A stretch of 64,000 nucleotides of DNA, taken from assembly GCA_947489195.1 (NCBI GenBank), contig CANLCT010000002.1, positions 62,001 to 126,000 of the forward strand, read 5' to 3'. A model generated the notes under the pieces. The model had not been told where the DNA came from. It ran no database searches and saw only the letters and a list, made by a program, of their open reading frames with translations. Below, piece by piece: positions 18,238 to 27,643 of the stretch. Source of the DNA: an uncultured Aquimarina sp. GTDB lineage: Bacteria > Bacteroidota > Bacteroidia > Flavobacteriales > Flavobacteriaceae. The translations under genes were made by a program, and so were the position numbers. The stretch's first letter is position 1, and each line of letters begins with the position of its first letter.

Positions 18238-19125
18238 TTATACCAATGAGGTTACATATTTTTTAGGTGTAGTGCCATATTTCTTTTTAAAAGCGGCAAT
18301 AAAATGGCTCGATGTACTATAGCCTACTTTTAGTCCAACTTCATTTACATTGTTACCTTCGGCAAGTAATTTACAAGCTAATTCCATTTTATGGTCAAAG
18401 AGAAAAGTGTAAACAGGTTCACCATAAATTTGTTTAAAACCATCTTTTAGCTTTTTTAAAGGCAAGCCTATTTCCATGGCTAAATCTTGTAATGATGGTG
18501 GTTCGGACATGCGATCGATAATTATTTTTTTGGCTTGTTTTATTTTTTGAACATTAAGTTCATCTGCCAAAAAAGGACATTGTTCAATATCTGCATCTTC
18601 AGGTTTGTTAAAGTGGAGACTTAATAACTCATAAGCTTTAGCTTTGTAATATAAGTCCCTTAAAGAGCTGTGGACATTAAAGTTCATTAATTGATTTAAT
18701 ACAACGGCCATTGAGGGAGAAATGCTTTTGTCGGCATAGTATTTTTTATCGCTATTTTCAGGGCTTAAAAAAGGAATGTAATTCGCTTCTGCGGAAAATA
18801 AACTATGGAATTTTTTTATAGAAACCAGTAATGTAACTAACCATGAGTTTGGTTCAATTTGAAGGTTCATGGGAAGCTCTCTTGTTGGGTTGTAAAGAAG
18901 TAATGAGGTTTCTTCTTTCATAGGCATCATGTACGAACCATTGTTGAAACTAAAAAGACCGCTTCCTTTTATGGCATAATGAAATTGTATAAAACTACTA
19001 TCGATATCTCGAACAATCGTTTGTGTTTTTTCGGTTTCGTTCTGAAACTTTAAAATTAAAAAATGATTTTCAAGTTGAATTTCCTCCATTAACCCTTCTG
19101 CGATATTTTTTGATACAATTTCCAT
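18238..19125 (-). CDS. AraC-family transcriptional regulator divergent from hemA
   Basis: The 295-residue protein has an N-terminal sensory region (1-190, not recognised) and a C-terminal AraC double helix-turn-helix (about 195-293), with VGYSTSSHFIAAFKKKYG in the second helix pair. It lies back to back with the haem operon, 202 bases apart, so it is a natural candidate regulator of hemA, though this is inference from position. A -7 element TATATTTG lies on the minus strand at 19171-19178. Confidence 0.88.
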   Translation of the reverse strand: MEIVSKNIAEGLMEEIQLENHFLILKFQNETEKTQTIVRDIDSSFIQFHYAIKGSGLFSFNNGSYMMPMKEETSLLLYNPTRELPMNLQIEPNSWLVTLLVSIKKFHSLFSAEANYIPFLSPENSDKKYYADKSISPSMAVVLNQLMNFNVHSSLRDLYYKAKAYELLSLHFNKPEDADIEQCPFLADELNVQKIKQAKKIIIDRMSEPPSLQDLAMEIGLPLKKLKDGFKQIYGEPVYTFLFDHKMELACKLLAEGNNVNEVGLKVGYSTSSHFIAAFKKKYGTTPKKYVTSLV

Positions 19126-19170
19126 AAGTGTTTCTCTTTTTCTTATCTATAATAAATCTAAACAGATAAT

Positions 19171-19178
19171 CAAATATA
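19171..19178 (-). promoter_or_regulatory. -7 element of the AraC gene promoter
   Basis: The minus strand reads TATATTTG (CAAATATA on +), a perfect TAnnTTTG match, 46 bases before the AraC start codon. No clear -33 TTG was found at normal spacing. Confidence 0.45.
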
Positions 19179-19294
19179 CAGTATTGCTAATTATTTACGG
19201 TGATTTTTAACAATTTATAAGTATAAAATGAGGCAAAACGCTTTGGGCGACATTTATAAAACTTATAGCGTTATTTTAAACTGGATATCCATAC

Positions 19295-19302
19295 TATTTT
19301 TG
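19295..19302 (+). promoter_or_regulatory. -7 element of the haem operon promoter
   Basis: TATTTTTG matches TAnnTTTG and lies 25 bases before the hemA ATG, which predicts a short leader. The -33 region is not a clear TTG, which would fit a promoter that needs an activator. Confidence 0.5.
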
Positions 19303-19327
19303 TGACATCTTTAACGATAGGATATTT

Positions 19328-20578
19328 ATGGAGCCCCACCTACGAGCAAAAGGATCAAATTTTTATAGTATTGGACTTAGTTATAAAAAAGCCGATGTGG
19401 TAACACGCGGTAATTTTAGTATAAGTGATGAGGCTAAAAAAAATATACTTAAGCAAGCAAAGGCAGAAGGGATAGAATCTCTTTTAATAATGTCTACTTG
19501 TAACAGAACCGAACTTCATGGTTTTTCGCAACACCCTTTTCAATTAATCAAATTGTTGTGTGAACATACCCATGGTACGGTTGAAGAATTTGAAAAAGTA
19601 GCTTATGTGTTTAAAAATTCGAAGGCTGTAAAACACCTTTTTAGAGTTGGAACAGGTTTGGATAGCCAGATACTAGGGGATTTTGAAATCATTAGTCAGG
19701 TAAAAAATGGTTTTAAGCTAGCAAAGGAGCACGTGATGATCAATCCTTTTATGGAGCGTTTGATAAATGCGGTTATTCAAGCTAGTAAGCGGATAAAAAA
19801 TGAAACCGAAATTTCTTCGGGCGCTACCTCTGTTTCATTTGCCTCTGTACAATATATTATGAAAAATATTGAAGATATTTCCAACAAGAAAATTGTATTA
19901 TTTGGCACAGGAAAAATAGGCCGTAATACCTGCGAAAATTTAATTAAGCATACTAAAAACGACCATATTACCTTAATTAATAGAACTAAAGATAAAGCAG
20001 AAAAAGTAGCAGGGAAATTTAATTTGATTGTTAAAGATTATGCAAATATTCAAGCAGAAATTAAACAAACAGATGTGTTAGTTGTAGCTACAGGAGCTCA
20101 AAACCCAACTATTTCAAAGCAATTAATACATACCACTAAACCTTTGTTGATCTTAGATTTATCAGTGCCTCGAAATGTGTCTGATAACGTGTTAGAGCTG
20201 CCTAATGTAAGCTTGGTCCATTTAGATAATTTATCGCAAATTACAGATGCTACCCTAGCAAAAAGAGAAGCTCAAATACCCAGTGCAGAAAAAATTATTG
20301 ATGAAATAGTAAGTGAGTTCAATGCTTGGTTAGAAACCAGAAAATTTGCACCAACTATAAAAGCATTAAAGACAAGGTTAACCTTAATACGCGATAGCGA
20401 AATCAATCAATTGCGTAAAAAGAAAGGTGATTTTGATGCTAATGAAGCTGCGTTAGTGAGTGATCGTATTATTCATAAAATTACCTCGCAATTTGCCAAT
20501 CATTTGCGCGAAGAACAGCATAACTCAGATGAAAGTATTGAGTTTATCCAAAAAGTATTTCAACTTCAAAATTTATAA
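19328..20578 (+). CDS. hemA: glutamyl-tRNA reductase
   Basis: The 416-residue protein makes glutamate-1-semialdehyde from Glu-tRNA, the first committed step of the C5 haem route. MSTCNRTELHGF carries the catalytic cysteine (Cys58). An NADPH-binding segment (VLFGTGKIGRNTCENL) and a C-terminal dimerisation helix follow. It opens the operon hemA-hemC-hemD-hemE-lipoprotein-hemF; hemC starts 2 bases after its stop. hemB and hemL are not in the window. Confidence 0.95.
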   Translation: MEPHLRAKGSNFYSIGLSYKKADVVTRGNFSISDEAKKNILKQAKAEGIESLLIMSTCNRTELHGFSQHPFQLIKLLCEHTHGTVEEFEKVAYVFKNSKAVKHLFRVGTGLDSQILGDFEIISQVKNGFKLAKEHVMINPFMERLINAVIQASKRIKNETEISSGATSVSFASVQYIMKNIEDISNKKIVLFGTGKIGRNTCENLIKHTKNDHITLINRTKDKAEKVAGKFNLIVKDYANIQAEIKQTDVLVVATGAQNPTISKQLIHTTKPLLILDLSVPRNVSDNVLELPNVSLVHLDNLSQITDATLAKREAQIPSAEKIIDEIVSEFNAWLETRKFAPTIKALKTRLTLIRDSEINQLRKKKGDFDANEAALVSDRIIHKITSQFANHLREEQHNSDESIEFIQKVFQLQNL

Positions 20579-20580
20579 GC

Positions 20581-21498
20581 TTGAGTAAAGTAATTCGTAT
20601 AGGAACCCGCGATAGTGAGTTGGCCTTATGGCAAGCTAAAACAGTACAGAAACAATTATTAGATTTAGGTTACCAGTCAGAATTGCTTCCTGTAAAATCA
20701 ACAGGAGATCTAATATTGGATAAACCTTTATACGAACTTGGAATAACTGGGGTTTTCACAAAAACTTTAGATGTAGCGATGTTAAAGGGTGAAGTCGATA
20801 TTGCTGTCCATTCTATGAAAGATGTACCTACATTATTGCCCAAAGGTATTGTTGAAGCGGCAGTGCTAAAACGCGCTAATGTAAATGATGTGTTGATCCA
20901 TAAAGGTTCACTTAATTTTTCTGAAAAAGCAACTATCGCCACAGGGAGTTTACGCAGACAAGCGCAATGGTTACATAAATACCCTAGTCACACTATAGTT
21001 GATTTAAGAGGGAATGTAAATACAAGGCTTCAAAAATTACAAGATAATAATTGGCAAGGAGCTATTTTTGCCGCAGCAGGTTTGGAGCGTATTGGGCTTA
21101 CGCCAGAAGAGGTAATTTCGTTAGATTGGATGATTCCTGCTCCAGCTCAAGGAGCCATGTTGGTTGTAGCTATGCAGAATGATGTCTTTTGTAAGGAAGC
21201 TTTAGCTAAACTTAATGACCGTAAAACGGAACTATGCGTGCATATAGAGCGTGATTTTTTAAGAAAGTTAGAAGGAGGTTGTACAGCACCAATTGGCGCT
21301 TTAGCGACTATAGAAAATGATAAAGTACATTTTGAAGGAGTGCTTTTTTCACTTGATGGGAAAAAGAAATTAAGTATTTCAAAAACCTGCGATATAGATG
21401 ATGCTCAAACTTTAGGGGAACTATATGCTGAAGAATTACTAAATCAAGGAGGAACTGAGCTAATGCAAGAAATTAAAGCCAGTTTAAAAAAAGAATAG
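20581..21498 (+). CDS. hemC: porphobilinogen deaminase (hydroxymethylbilane synthase)
   Basis: The 305-residue enzyme joins four porphobilinogens. It has the N-terminal IRIGTRDSELALWQA, GSLRRQAQ, and LEGGCTAPIGA with Cys234, which holds the dipyrromethane cofactor. The start is TTG at 20581, two bases after the hemA stop; the protein aligns from the first residue with the family, and no ATG fits as well. Tight coupling to hemA is likely. Confidence 0.95.
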   Translation: MSKVIRIGTRDSELALWQAKTVQKQLLDLGYQSELLPVKSTGDLILDKPLYELGITGVFTKTLDVAMLKGEVDIAVHSMKDVPTLLPKGIVEAAVLKRANVNDVLIHKGSLNFSEKATIATGSLRRQAQWLHKYPSHTIVDLRGNVNTRLQKLQDNNWQGAIFAAAGLERIGLTPEEVISLDWMIPAPAQGAMLVVAMQNDVFCKEALAKLNDRKTELCVHIERDFLRKLEGGCTAPIGALATIENDKVHFEGVLFSLDGKKKLSISKTCDIDDAQTLGELYAEELLNQGGTELMQEIKASLKKE

Positions 21499-21514
21499 TA
21501 GAATTACATATATA

Positions 21515-22168
21515 TTGAAAACAATACTATCAACAAAAAAGCTAAGTCAAGCGCAAAAAGAGCATTTGTTAAATGGGAATTTGGCAGTAGTGGATGTTGA
21601 TTTTATTAAAACAGAACCCATTTTATTTTCTGTAAAAGATAACTTTATTGAAAATGCTATTTTTACTAGTTTGAATGGGATAAAAGCTGTTTTGAATAAA
21701 AAAACACAAATTAAAAACTTTTTTTGTGTAGGTAAAAAAACCGAAAGTTTGTTAAATGAATTGAATATATCTGTACAACATTGTGCTGCAAATGCCAAAG
21801 CACTTTCAGAATACATAATAGCTAATCATAAAGATAAAAGCTACCATTATTTTTGTGCACAAGAGCGCTTGGATATTTTGCCAGATGCCTTGTCAAAGAA
21901 TCATATTGAATGGAAACAAATACCTGTGTATAAAACAATACTCACTCCTAAAAAATACGAACAAGAATTTGATGGGGTTTTATTTTTTAGCCCATCGGGA
22001 GTCGAAAGTTATTTTAGTAAAAACACAACCCCAATACATAGTTTTTGCATAGGAAATACTACTGCAAAAGCATTAAAAAAATACACAGAGCAGTACACGG
22101 TCGCTTGGCAGCCAAGTATTGAAAATGTATTAGTAAAAGTCATAAAACATTTTAAAAGCAATGATTAA
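21515..22168 (+). CDS. hemD: uroporphyrinogen-III synthase
   Basis: The 217-residue protein fits the poorly conserved HemD family in size, in two-lobed composition and above all in position between hemC and hemE. The [11 protein letters not shown] segment is typical of HemD second-lobe turns. It closes hydroxymethylbilane to uroporphyrinogen III. It starts at a TTG (21515) and overlaps hemE by 8 bases. Confidence 0.88.
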   Translation: MKTILSTKKLSQAQKEHLLNGNLAVVDVDFIKTEPILFSVKDNFIENAIFTSLNGIKAVLNKKTQIKNFFCVGKKTESLLNELNISVQHCAANAKALSEYIIANHKDKSYHYFCAQERLDILPDALSKNHIEWKQIPVYKTILTPKKYEQEFDGVLFFSPSGVESYFSKNTTPIHSFCIGNTTAKALKKYTEQYTVAWQPSIENVLVKVIKHFKSND

Positions 22169-23186
22169 GAACGATTTATTTTTAAGAGCACTTAAAGGAG
22201 AAACAGTAGAGCGTCCGCCAGTATGGATGATGCGTCAAGCAGGACGTTACCTTCCTGATTTTATGAAGTTGAAGGCAAAATATGACTTTTTTACACGTTG
22301 CCAAACCCCCGAATTAGCGACCGAAATTACAGTAATGCCTATACACCAAATAGGGACAGATGCGGCCATTTTGTTTAGCGATATATTAGTAGTACCGCAA
22401 GCGATGAATGTAGAAGTGCAAATGAAAGATGGTATTGGACCTTGGTTACCTAACCCAATCAGATCTCAAAAAGATGTAGATCAAGTGATCATTCCTAATA
22501 TTGAAGAAACTTTGGGTTATGTAATGGAGGCCATTAAAATGACTAAAGAGTCATTAAATAATGAAGTGCCATTAATTGGTTTTGCAGGTTCACCTTGGAC
22601 AATTTTATGCTACATGGTGCAAGGTCAAGGGTCGAAAAATTTTGATAAAGCTAAAGCTTTTTGTTTTCAAGAGCCTGTAGCAGCGCATTCGTTGTTACAA
22701 AAAATAACCGATACTACTATTGCGTATTTAAAAGCTAAAGTAGTAGCAGGTGTTGATGCTGTTCAAGTGTTTGATAGTTGGGGTGGGATGTTGTCGCCAG
22801 TAGATTACCAAGAATTTTCATGGAAATACATTCAGCAAATAATTGATGCCTTAAAAGATGAAACGCCAGTGATTGCTTTTGGAAAAGGATGTTGGTTTGC
22901 TTTACAGGAAATGAGTAAGTCAGGAGCATCAGCTTTGGGTGTCGATTGGACATGCTCGGCACGTAATGCCCGTTACTTAACAGGGGGTAATATTACATTG
23001 CAAGGTAATTTTGATCCTTCACGTTTACTTTCGCCTCCGGCAGAAATAAAAAAGATGGTGACTCAAATGATTAACGAGTTTGGAAAAGATCGATACATTG
23101 CTAATCTTGGGCACGGTATTTTGCCTAATATTCCGGTAGCAAATGCACAGGCATTTGTCGATGCGGTTAAGGAGTATAAAGGATAG
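22161..23186 (+). CDS. hemE: uroporphyrinogen decarboxylase
   Basis: The 341-residue protein has [17 protein letters not shown] near the start, with the conserved arginines that bind substrate carboxylates, GFAGSPWT, and VFDSWGG. It removes four carboxyls to give coproporphyrinogen III. It overlaps hemD by 8 bases. Length and motifs are normal. Confidence 0.96.
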   Translation: MIKNDLFLRALKGETVERPPVWMMRQAGRYLPDFMKLKAKYDFFTRCQTPELATEITVMPIHQIGTDAAILFSDILVVPQAMNVEVQMKDGIGPWLPNPIRSQKDVDQVIIPNIEETLGYVMEAIKMTKESLNNEVPLIGFAGSPWTILCYMVQGQGSKNFDKAKAFCFQEPVAAHSLLQKITDTTIAYLKAKVVAGVDAVQVFDSWGGMLSPVDYQEFSWKYIQQIIDALKDETPVIAFGKGCWFALQEMSKSGASALGVDWTCSARNARYLTGGNITLQGNFDPSRLLSPPAEIKKMVTQMINEFGKDRYIANLGHGILPNIPVANAQAFVDAVKEYKG

Positions 23187-23265
23187 TAGAATTGTAAATA
23201 AATTAACTACATTAGAATAATTTTGCTTAAAAGAAGTCATTATAAATGATAAAGAAAAGTTTCAT

Positions 23266-24291
23266 ATGAAAGATAGTTTATTGATTTATTTATTGTGTTT
23301 AATTTGTTTTTCATCTTGTAATTCAGATGATGAATCCGCAGAAGATTCTGGGCCAGATTCAGACACGGAAATTTTGCTAGATGCTTATAATGCAAGAATA
23401 TCATATTTTTTATTAGTTTTTGCCATTAATAATGAAGATAACCTTGAAAATGAATTTATTGAATTAAAATATGATGCTAAAGGACGAGTTATAGGTCGGC
23501 AAAATAGAATGATTTTTAGAGCTCTAACAGGTCAAAATTTATTAAGAAGACCAATTTTTTTAGATAAAAGTTATAGAGACAGTCTTGTTTATGATAATGA
23601 TTTGATAAAAAATTATTCTATTAAAGATTCTGAAGGAAATAAAAAAGTTGAGCTAGCTTCTATAACTAAGCTAAACAGCAAAGGCCAAATAATAGAAAAA
23701 GAGAATTTAATCAATATTTTCCCTCCAGCAAACCCTTTAGAGAATAGTACTTCTGAATTTGATTTTCTTCCTTCAGAATTTAGTGGACCAAGTATTTCTT
23801 TTTTTAGTTATGCCGAAAACGGTTTGTTAACTAAATTAATTACAAAATTTGAATCTAGAGAATCCGAGCCAAATCATATTGAGATCGTTTTTGAATATGA
23901 TGAATTTGATAATTTAAAGAAGAAGACTATTTCTAAGAATAGGTTCTTCCCTTTGAGTTTAGAAGAAAATGTTAATAAAGAATTTACGAATAATCCAGTT
24001 AGTAAAGAAGTTGTTGAAATTAATTATTCTAATTACGATAGTGAAGAGAATTTATTTAAATCACTTATGATATTTGATGATTTATTAGATATATCGCTTT
24101 CAAAGAATAATTTTTCAAAAGTTGAATCAATAAAATATTTGTGTAGTGATCAAGATGAAGATCCTATGGATGATATAGTAGATTTTGATTGTAATAATGA
24201 TGATCCTTCAGGAACATTTAATAGCCTTCTGAAATTCGCATATGAAGAAAAAGAAGGAAATTTAAGAGCTGTTCTTGATAAAAGTTTGTAG
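23266..24291 (+). CDS. lipoprotein with YD-like repeats, inside the haem operon
   Basis: The 341-residue protein has a lipoprotein signal ending FSSC (Cys18) followed by an acidic Ser/Asp-rich tether. The mature part carries at least four short beta-hairpin units that resemble YD repeats (LKYDAKGRVIG, KLNSKGQIIEK, SYAENGLLTKL, EYDEFDNLKKK). This pattern is common in Bacteroidetes surface lipoproteins of unknown function. It sits 79 bases after hemE and 30 bases before hemF on the same strand, an odd place for a surface lipoprotein. Codon use is more AT-rich than in the hem genes, which suggests a later insertion. Confidence 0.75.
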   Translation: MKDSLLIYLLCLICFSSCNSDDESAEDSGPDSDTEILLDAYNARISYFLLVFAINNEDNLENEFIELKYDAKGRVIGRQNRMIFRALTGQNLLRRPIFLDKSYRDSLVYDNDLIKNYSIKDSEGNKKVELASITKLNSKGQIIEKENLINIFPPANPLENSTSEFDFLPSEFSGPSISFFSYAENGLLTKLITKFESRESEPNHIEIVFEYDEFDNLKKKTISKNRFFPLSLEENVNKEFTNNPVSKEVVEINYSNYDSEENLFKSLMIFDDLLDISLSKNNFSKVESIKYLCSDQDEDPMDDIVDFDCNNDDPSGTFNSLLKFAYEEKEGNLRAVLDKSL

Positions 24292-24321
24292 ATAAATACT
24301 TAAAATTTTAATCTATTGTTG

Positions 24322-25230
24322 ATGAAAGAGCAATTTTACCAATACATACAAAACCTTCAAGATGAAATAACGACTGCTTTAGAAAAAGCAGATGGTCAAG
24401 CCGCTTTTCAGGAAGATATTTGGGAGCGCCCCGAAGGAGGAGGAGGTCGCACCCGTGTGATAGAAAAAGGGGCCGTTATAGAAAAAGGAGGAGTCAATAT
24501 ATCTGCAGTCCATGGGCCGTTGCCAAAAGCAATGCAAGCTTATTTTAAGGTAGAAGATGTTGATTTTTTTGCCTGTGGTTTAAGTTTGGTTATTCATCCA
24601 AAAAATCCAATGGCGCCAACAGTACATGCTAATTGGCGTTATTTTGAAATGTATAACAAACAGGGTGAAATTGTAGATCAATGGTTTGGTGGCGGACAAG
24701 ATTTAACGCCTTATTATTTATTTAAGGAAGATGCCATTCATTTTCACAATACATGTAAAACAGCCTGTGATAAACATGATGCTGAATTTTATCCTACATA
24801 CAAGCAAAAATGTGATGAATACTTTTATAATGCGCACCGAGGAGAAGGACGTGGTATAGGAGGTTTGTTTTTTGATTATTGCAAAGCAACAGAAGATCGA
24901 AGCATTGATGATTGGTATGCTTTTGTAACCGAGGTAGGCAATAGTTTTGTAGAAGCTTATGTGCCTATTTTAGAAAAAAGAAAAGACTTAGAATATGCAT
25001 CTGAGCAACGTGATTGGCAAGAAATTCGCCGAGGTCGTTATGTAGAATTTAATTTGGTACACGATAAAGGAACGCTATTTGGTTTAAAAACTAATGGTCG
25101 TATCGAAAGTATTTTGATGAGTTTGCCTCCAAATGTACAGTGGCGTTATGATCACCACCCTGAGGAAGGAACAGAAGAGGCTAAACTACTAAAAGTGCTT
25201 AAAAAGCCTGAGAATTGGTTAAAGCTGTAG
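24322..25230 (+). CDS. hemF: coproporphyrinogen III oxidase, oxygen-dependent
   Basis: The protein (about 302 residues) has ANWRYFEMY, WFGGGQDLTPYY and HRGEGRGIGGLFFDY, all typical of HemF. It decarboxylates coproporphyrinogen III using O2, so the cell makes haem aerobically by this route. I use ATG 24322; two TTG codons lie just upstream. The last 32 bases are shared, on the opposite strand, with the BLUF gene. Confidence 0.95.
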   Translation: MKEQFYQYIQNLQDEITTALEKADGQAAFQEDIWERPEGGGGRTRVIEKGAVIEKGGVNISAVHGPLPKAMQAYFKVEDVDFFACGLSLVIHPKNPMAPTVHANWRYFEMYNKQGEIVDQWFGGGQDLTPYYLFKEDAIHFHNTCKTACDKHDAEFYPTYKQKCDEYFYNAHRGEGRGIGGLFFDYCKATEDRSIDDWYAFVTEVGNSFVEAYVPILEKRKDLEYASEQRDWQEIRRGRYVEFNLVHDKGTLFGLKTNGRIESILMSLPPNVQWRYDHHPEEGTEEAKLLKVLKKPENWLKL

Positions 25231-25624
25231 TTAAATAGGGAATCAAAAGGCGTCTAAATCGTTCAGGATTATCTTGTATGTTGTGTTTTTCTATATATTT
25301 TTTTATTTGTTTGATTTCAATTTTGTTTTGTGAGGCAACAAATTTTGAGCTGTAGCCTTGAAAAAAAGGAATTTTAGCACTCTTTTGAAGAATTACGTAA
25401 ATATCACTATGTCTCGAGTCTTTCATTATTTTGTTGCAAAAAAGATCTTTGAGTAACTCTTCTTCACCCTCTAATACCTGAAAAAAATATCCAGAGGAGA
25501 ATAAAAGCACACCAGAAACCCCATTTTCATTGTTGTTAGAAGTTGTGGTTTTTAATATATTTTCTAAATCAAATTGAGTTAAACCAGTGTCACCTTTACT
25601 AACATAACAGATATTGTAGTTCAT
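25199..25624 (-). CDS. BLUF-domain blue-light photoreceptor
   Basis: The 141-residue protein is a single BLUF domain with a short C-terminal helix region. Tyr7, Asn31 and Gln49 (in FFQVLEG) have exactly the spacing of AppA Tyr21, Asn45 and Gln63, the flavin-binding set that gives the light reaction. The usual Trp in the last strand seems replaced (GYSS near 90-93). Small BLUF proteins act through partner proteins, and none is identified here. It is convergent with hemF and overlaps its end by 32 bases. A link to photosensitising haem precursors is possible but is inference. Confidence 0.88.
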   Translation of the reverse strand: MNYNICYVSKGDTGLTQFDLENILKTTTSNNNENGVSGVLLFSSGYFFQVLEGEEELLKDLFCNKIMKDSRHSDIYVILQKSAKIPFFQGYSSKFVASQNKIEIKQIKKYIEKHNIQDNPERFRRLLIPYLTTALTNSQAF

Positions 25625-25859
25625 ATAAAAGTTTGGTTTTTAGGTTAATGTGCATAAAACTACAAAAAATGATTAAATATTTAATTTTTTTGTAGTATTT
25701 TATTTACTTTTTAACTTCTGTTCTATTAAACGTTTTTTAAAAGGTTGTGCTTGTCTATATGTGGGTTTAATAATCTGATATATAGACGGGTATTTTTTTT
25801 GTTGTTCTTTTTTTAGTAGTAACAAATATTATTTGTGCTTAGGTCTTGGTTAAAATGTA

Positions 25860-26828
25860 TTAACGTTTGAAGGGGTGACTTGTCGAAGGTAGTTTAGCAA
25901 AGGGATGGTATTCGTTTTTTAAAATTTCGGGTGTTGCATGGCGTAATTGATAGGCTAATTCTAAAGATTTTAAAGTTTCTGAAATACCAAAACCATTGCC
26001 AGATAAGATGTGTTTATAGGATTCGGTATGTAAATCGGTAAAACCTGCACTAAATTCTAAGGCTTCGTTGTCAATTGTAATGGTTCTAAAAGTGCGTAAG
26101 CCTTGTTTGGTAGCTTCTGGTGGTAAGGTTTCTGAATTGATTGAAAGAAACCAACGCACATTGGCATTTTTTAATTGTAATACCCCCGAAGCTCTGTCAT
26201 GTTCCATAAGGTGAACGGTGCTTTTTTCTACATTGCCAAAAATCCAAATAAGCATATCAAAAAAATGGATACCTATATTTGAACAAATGCCTCCAGATTT
26301 TTCAATAGCTCCTTTCCAAGAAGCATAATACCAGTTTCCTCTAGAAGTAATATAAGTTAAATCAACATCGTGAATTTTATCTTTTGGGCTTTTCGCTATT
26401 TTTTCTTTAAGTGCTATTATTGAAGGATGAAGGCGTAATTGTAAAATAGTGTTTATTTTATTGCTTGCACTTGCTTCTAATTTAGCCAAGGCTTCTGCAT
26501 TCCATGGGTTTAAAACTAAAGGCTTTTCGCAAATAGCATTTGCGCCGTTTCGCAAGGCAAAACGGACATGGGCATCATGCAAATAGTTAGGGGTGCAAAT
26601 AGACATGTAATCAATAGATTCTTGTTTGTCTAATCGCAATTTTTCAATATGTCTATCAAAACGTTCAAATTCAGTAAAAAATCGAGCCTTTGGAAAATAG
26701 GAATCAATAATACCAACACTGTCATTTGGGTCAAATGATGATAAAAGTTCGTTTCCTGTATGCTTAATCGCTTTTAAATGTCTGGGAGCTACAAAGCCTG
26801 CAACTCCCATAAGAGCAAAATTTTTCAT
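25860..26828 (-). CDS. Gfo/Idh/MocA oxidoreductase, WlbA/WbpB-like (UDP-GlcNAcA 3-dehydrogenase)
   Basis: The 322-residue protein opens with GVAGFVAPRHLKAIK, the Rossmann segment typical of WlbA/WbpB, and has CTPNYLHDAH and CEKPLVLN. These enzymes oxidise the 3-hydroxyl of UDP-GlcNAc uronic acid with NAD, on the path to UDP-ManNAc3NAcA used in O-antigens and capsules. The next gene on the strand encodes the matching N-acetyltransferase (26 bases upstream). The aminotransferase (WbpE) and epimerase of the pathway are absent from the window. Confidence 0.82.
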   Translation of the reverse strand: MKNFALMGVAGFVAPRHLKAIKHTGNELLSSFDPNDSVGIIDSYFPKARFFTEFERFDRHIEKLRLDKQESIDYMSICTPNYLHDAHVRFALRNGANAICEKPLVLNPWNAEALAKLEASASNKINTILQLRLHPSIIALKEKIAKSPKDKIHDVDLTYITSRGNWYYASWKGAIEKSGGICSNIGIHFFDMLIWIFGNVEKSTVHLMEHDRASGVLQLKNANVRWFLSINSETLPPEATKQGLRTFRTITIDNEALEFSAGFTDLHTESYKHILSGNGFGISETLKSLELAYQLRHATPEILKNEYHPFAKLPSTSHPFKR

Positions 26829-26854
26829 TGTTTTAAATTAAACAGTTGTATAAC

Positions 26855-27436
26855 CTATAATGGCAAAATACTGTTTTTAGTTAATTGATATTGTTCTCCA
26901 CTTTCGGGGCAAGTGGCTATTTGTTCATGGTTAAATTGTAATCGGTGCCCATATTTACTAACCCAACCTACTTGTTTAGCAGGATTACCCATTACAAGTG
27001 CATAGGGCAACACAGGTTTAGTAATAACAGCTCCAGCACCTATTAAAGCATATGCTCCAATCCTGTTACCACATACAAGAGTTGCATTTGCACCAATAGT
27101 GGCTCCTTTTTCTACATAGGTTTCTAAAAACTGTTCTTTTCGTTCTATAAAACTTCTGGGGTTAATTACATTGGTAAATACCATAGAGGGACCTAAAAAA
27201 ACATCATCTTCACAGGTTACTCCAGTGTAAACAGATACGTTGTTTTGGATTTTAACACCGTTTCCTAGTTTTACATTAGGAGATATCACTACATTTTGGC
27301 CAATATTACAATTGTTACCAACAATAGAATGTGCCATTATATGAGAAAAGTGCCATATTTTAGTGCCTTCTCCTATTTGGGCTCTATGATCAATTATGGT
27401 CGATTCGTGTGCATTATATTTTTTTTGTTTATCCAA
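26855..27436 (-). CDS. WlbB/WbpD-like N-acetyltransferase (left-handed beta-helix)
   Basis: The 193-residue protein has hexapeptide repeats of a left-handed beta-helix and the segment GEGTKIWHFSHIM, typical of WlbB/WbpD acetyltransferases acting on UDP-3-amino sugars. NPRSFIERK and GAGAVITKPV are also typical. The start is a TTG at 27434-27436; the family N-terminus (Asn/Ala-His-Glu-Ser) is reached directly, and the next in-frame Met would cut into the helix. It is cotranscribed with the dehydrogenase gene downstream. Confidence 0.82.
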   Translation of the reverse strand: MDKQKKYNAHESTIIDHRAQIGEGTKIWHFSHIMAHSIVGNNCNIGQNVVISPNVKLGNGVKIQNNVSVYTGVTCEDDVFLGPSMVFTNVINPRSFIERKEQFLETYVEKGATIGANATLVCGNRIGAYALIGAGAVITKPVLPYALVMGNPAKQVGWVSKYGHRLQFNHEQIATCPESGEQYQLTKNSILPL

Positions 27437-27643
27437 ATAAGTTGTATTTTACTTGCGAAAGATACTAATTTGGATTTTTTTAAAGTTTATTAATTTTTAA
27501 TTTATGAGTAGAAAAACACCTAAAAAGGAATTATATTGAAGTGATTTTTTAAATTATTTACCGTATTGATTATTGTTTTGTTATTCAAAACACCATTTAA
27601 AATTTAAAATTATTATATTTATAAAAAGTTAAACTTATTGAAA

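Noticed and set aside
27296..27493. A 65-codon + strand frame overlapping the WlbB-like gene start
   Set aside because: Antisense to a conserved acetyltransferase; its hydrophobic end lies in AT-rich noncoding DNA.
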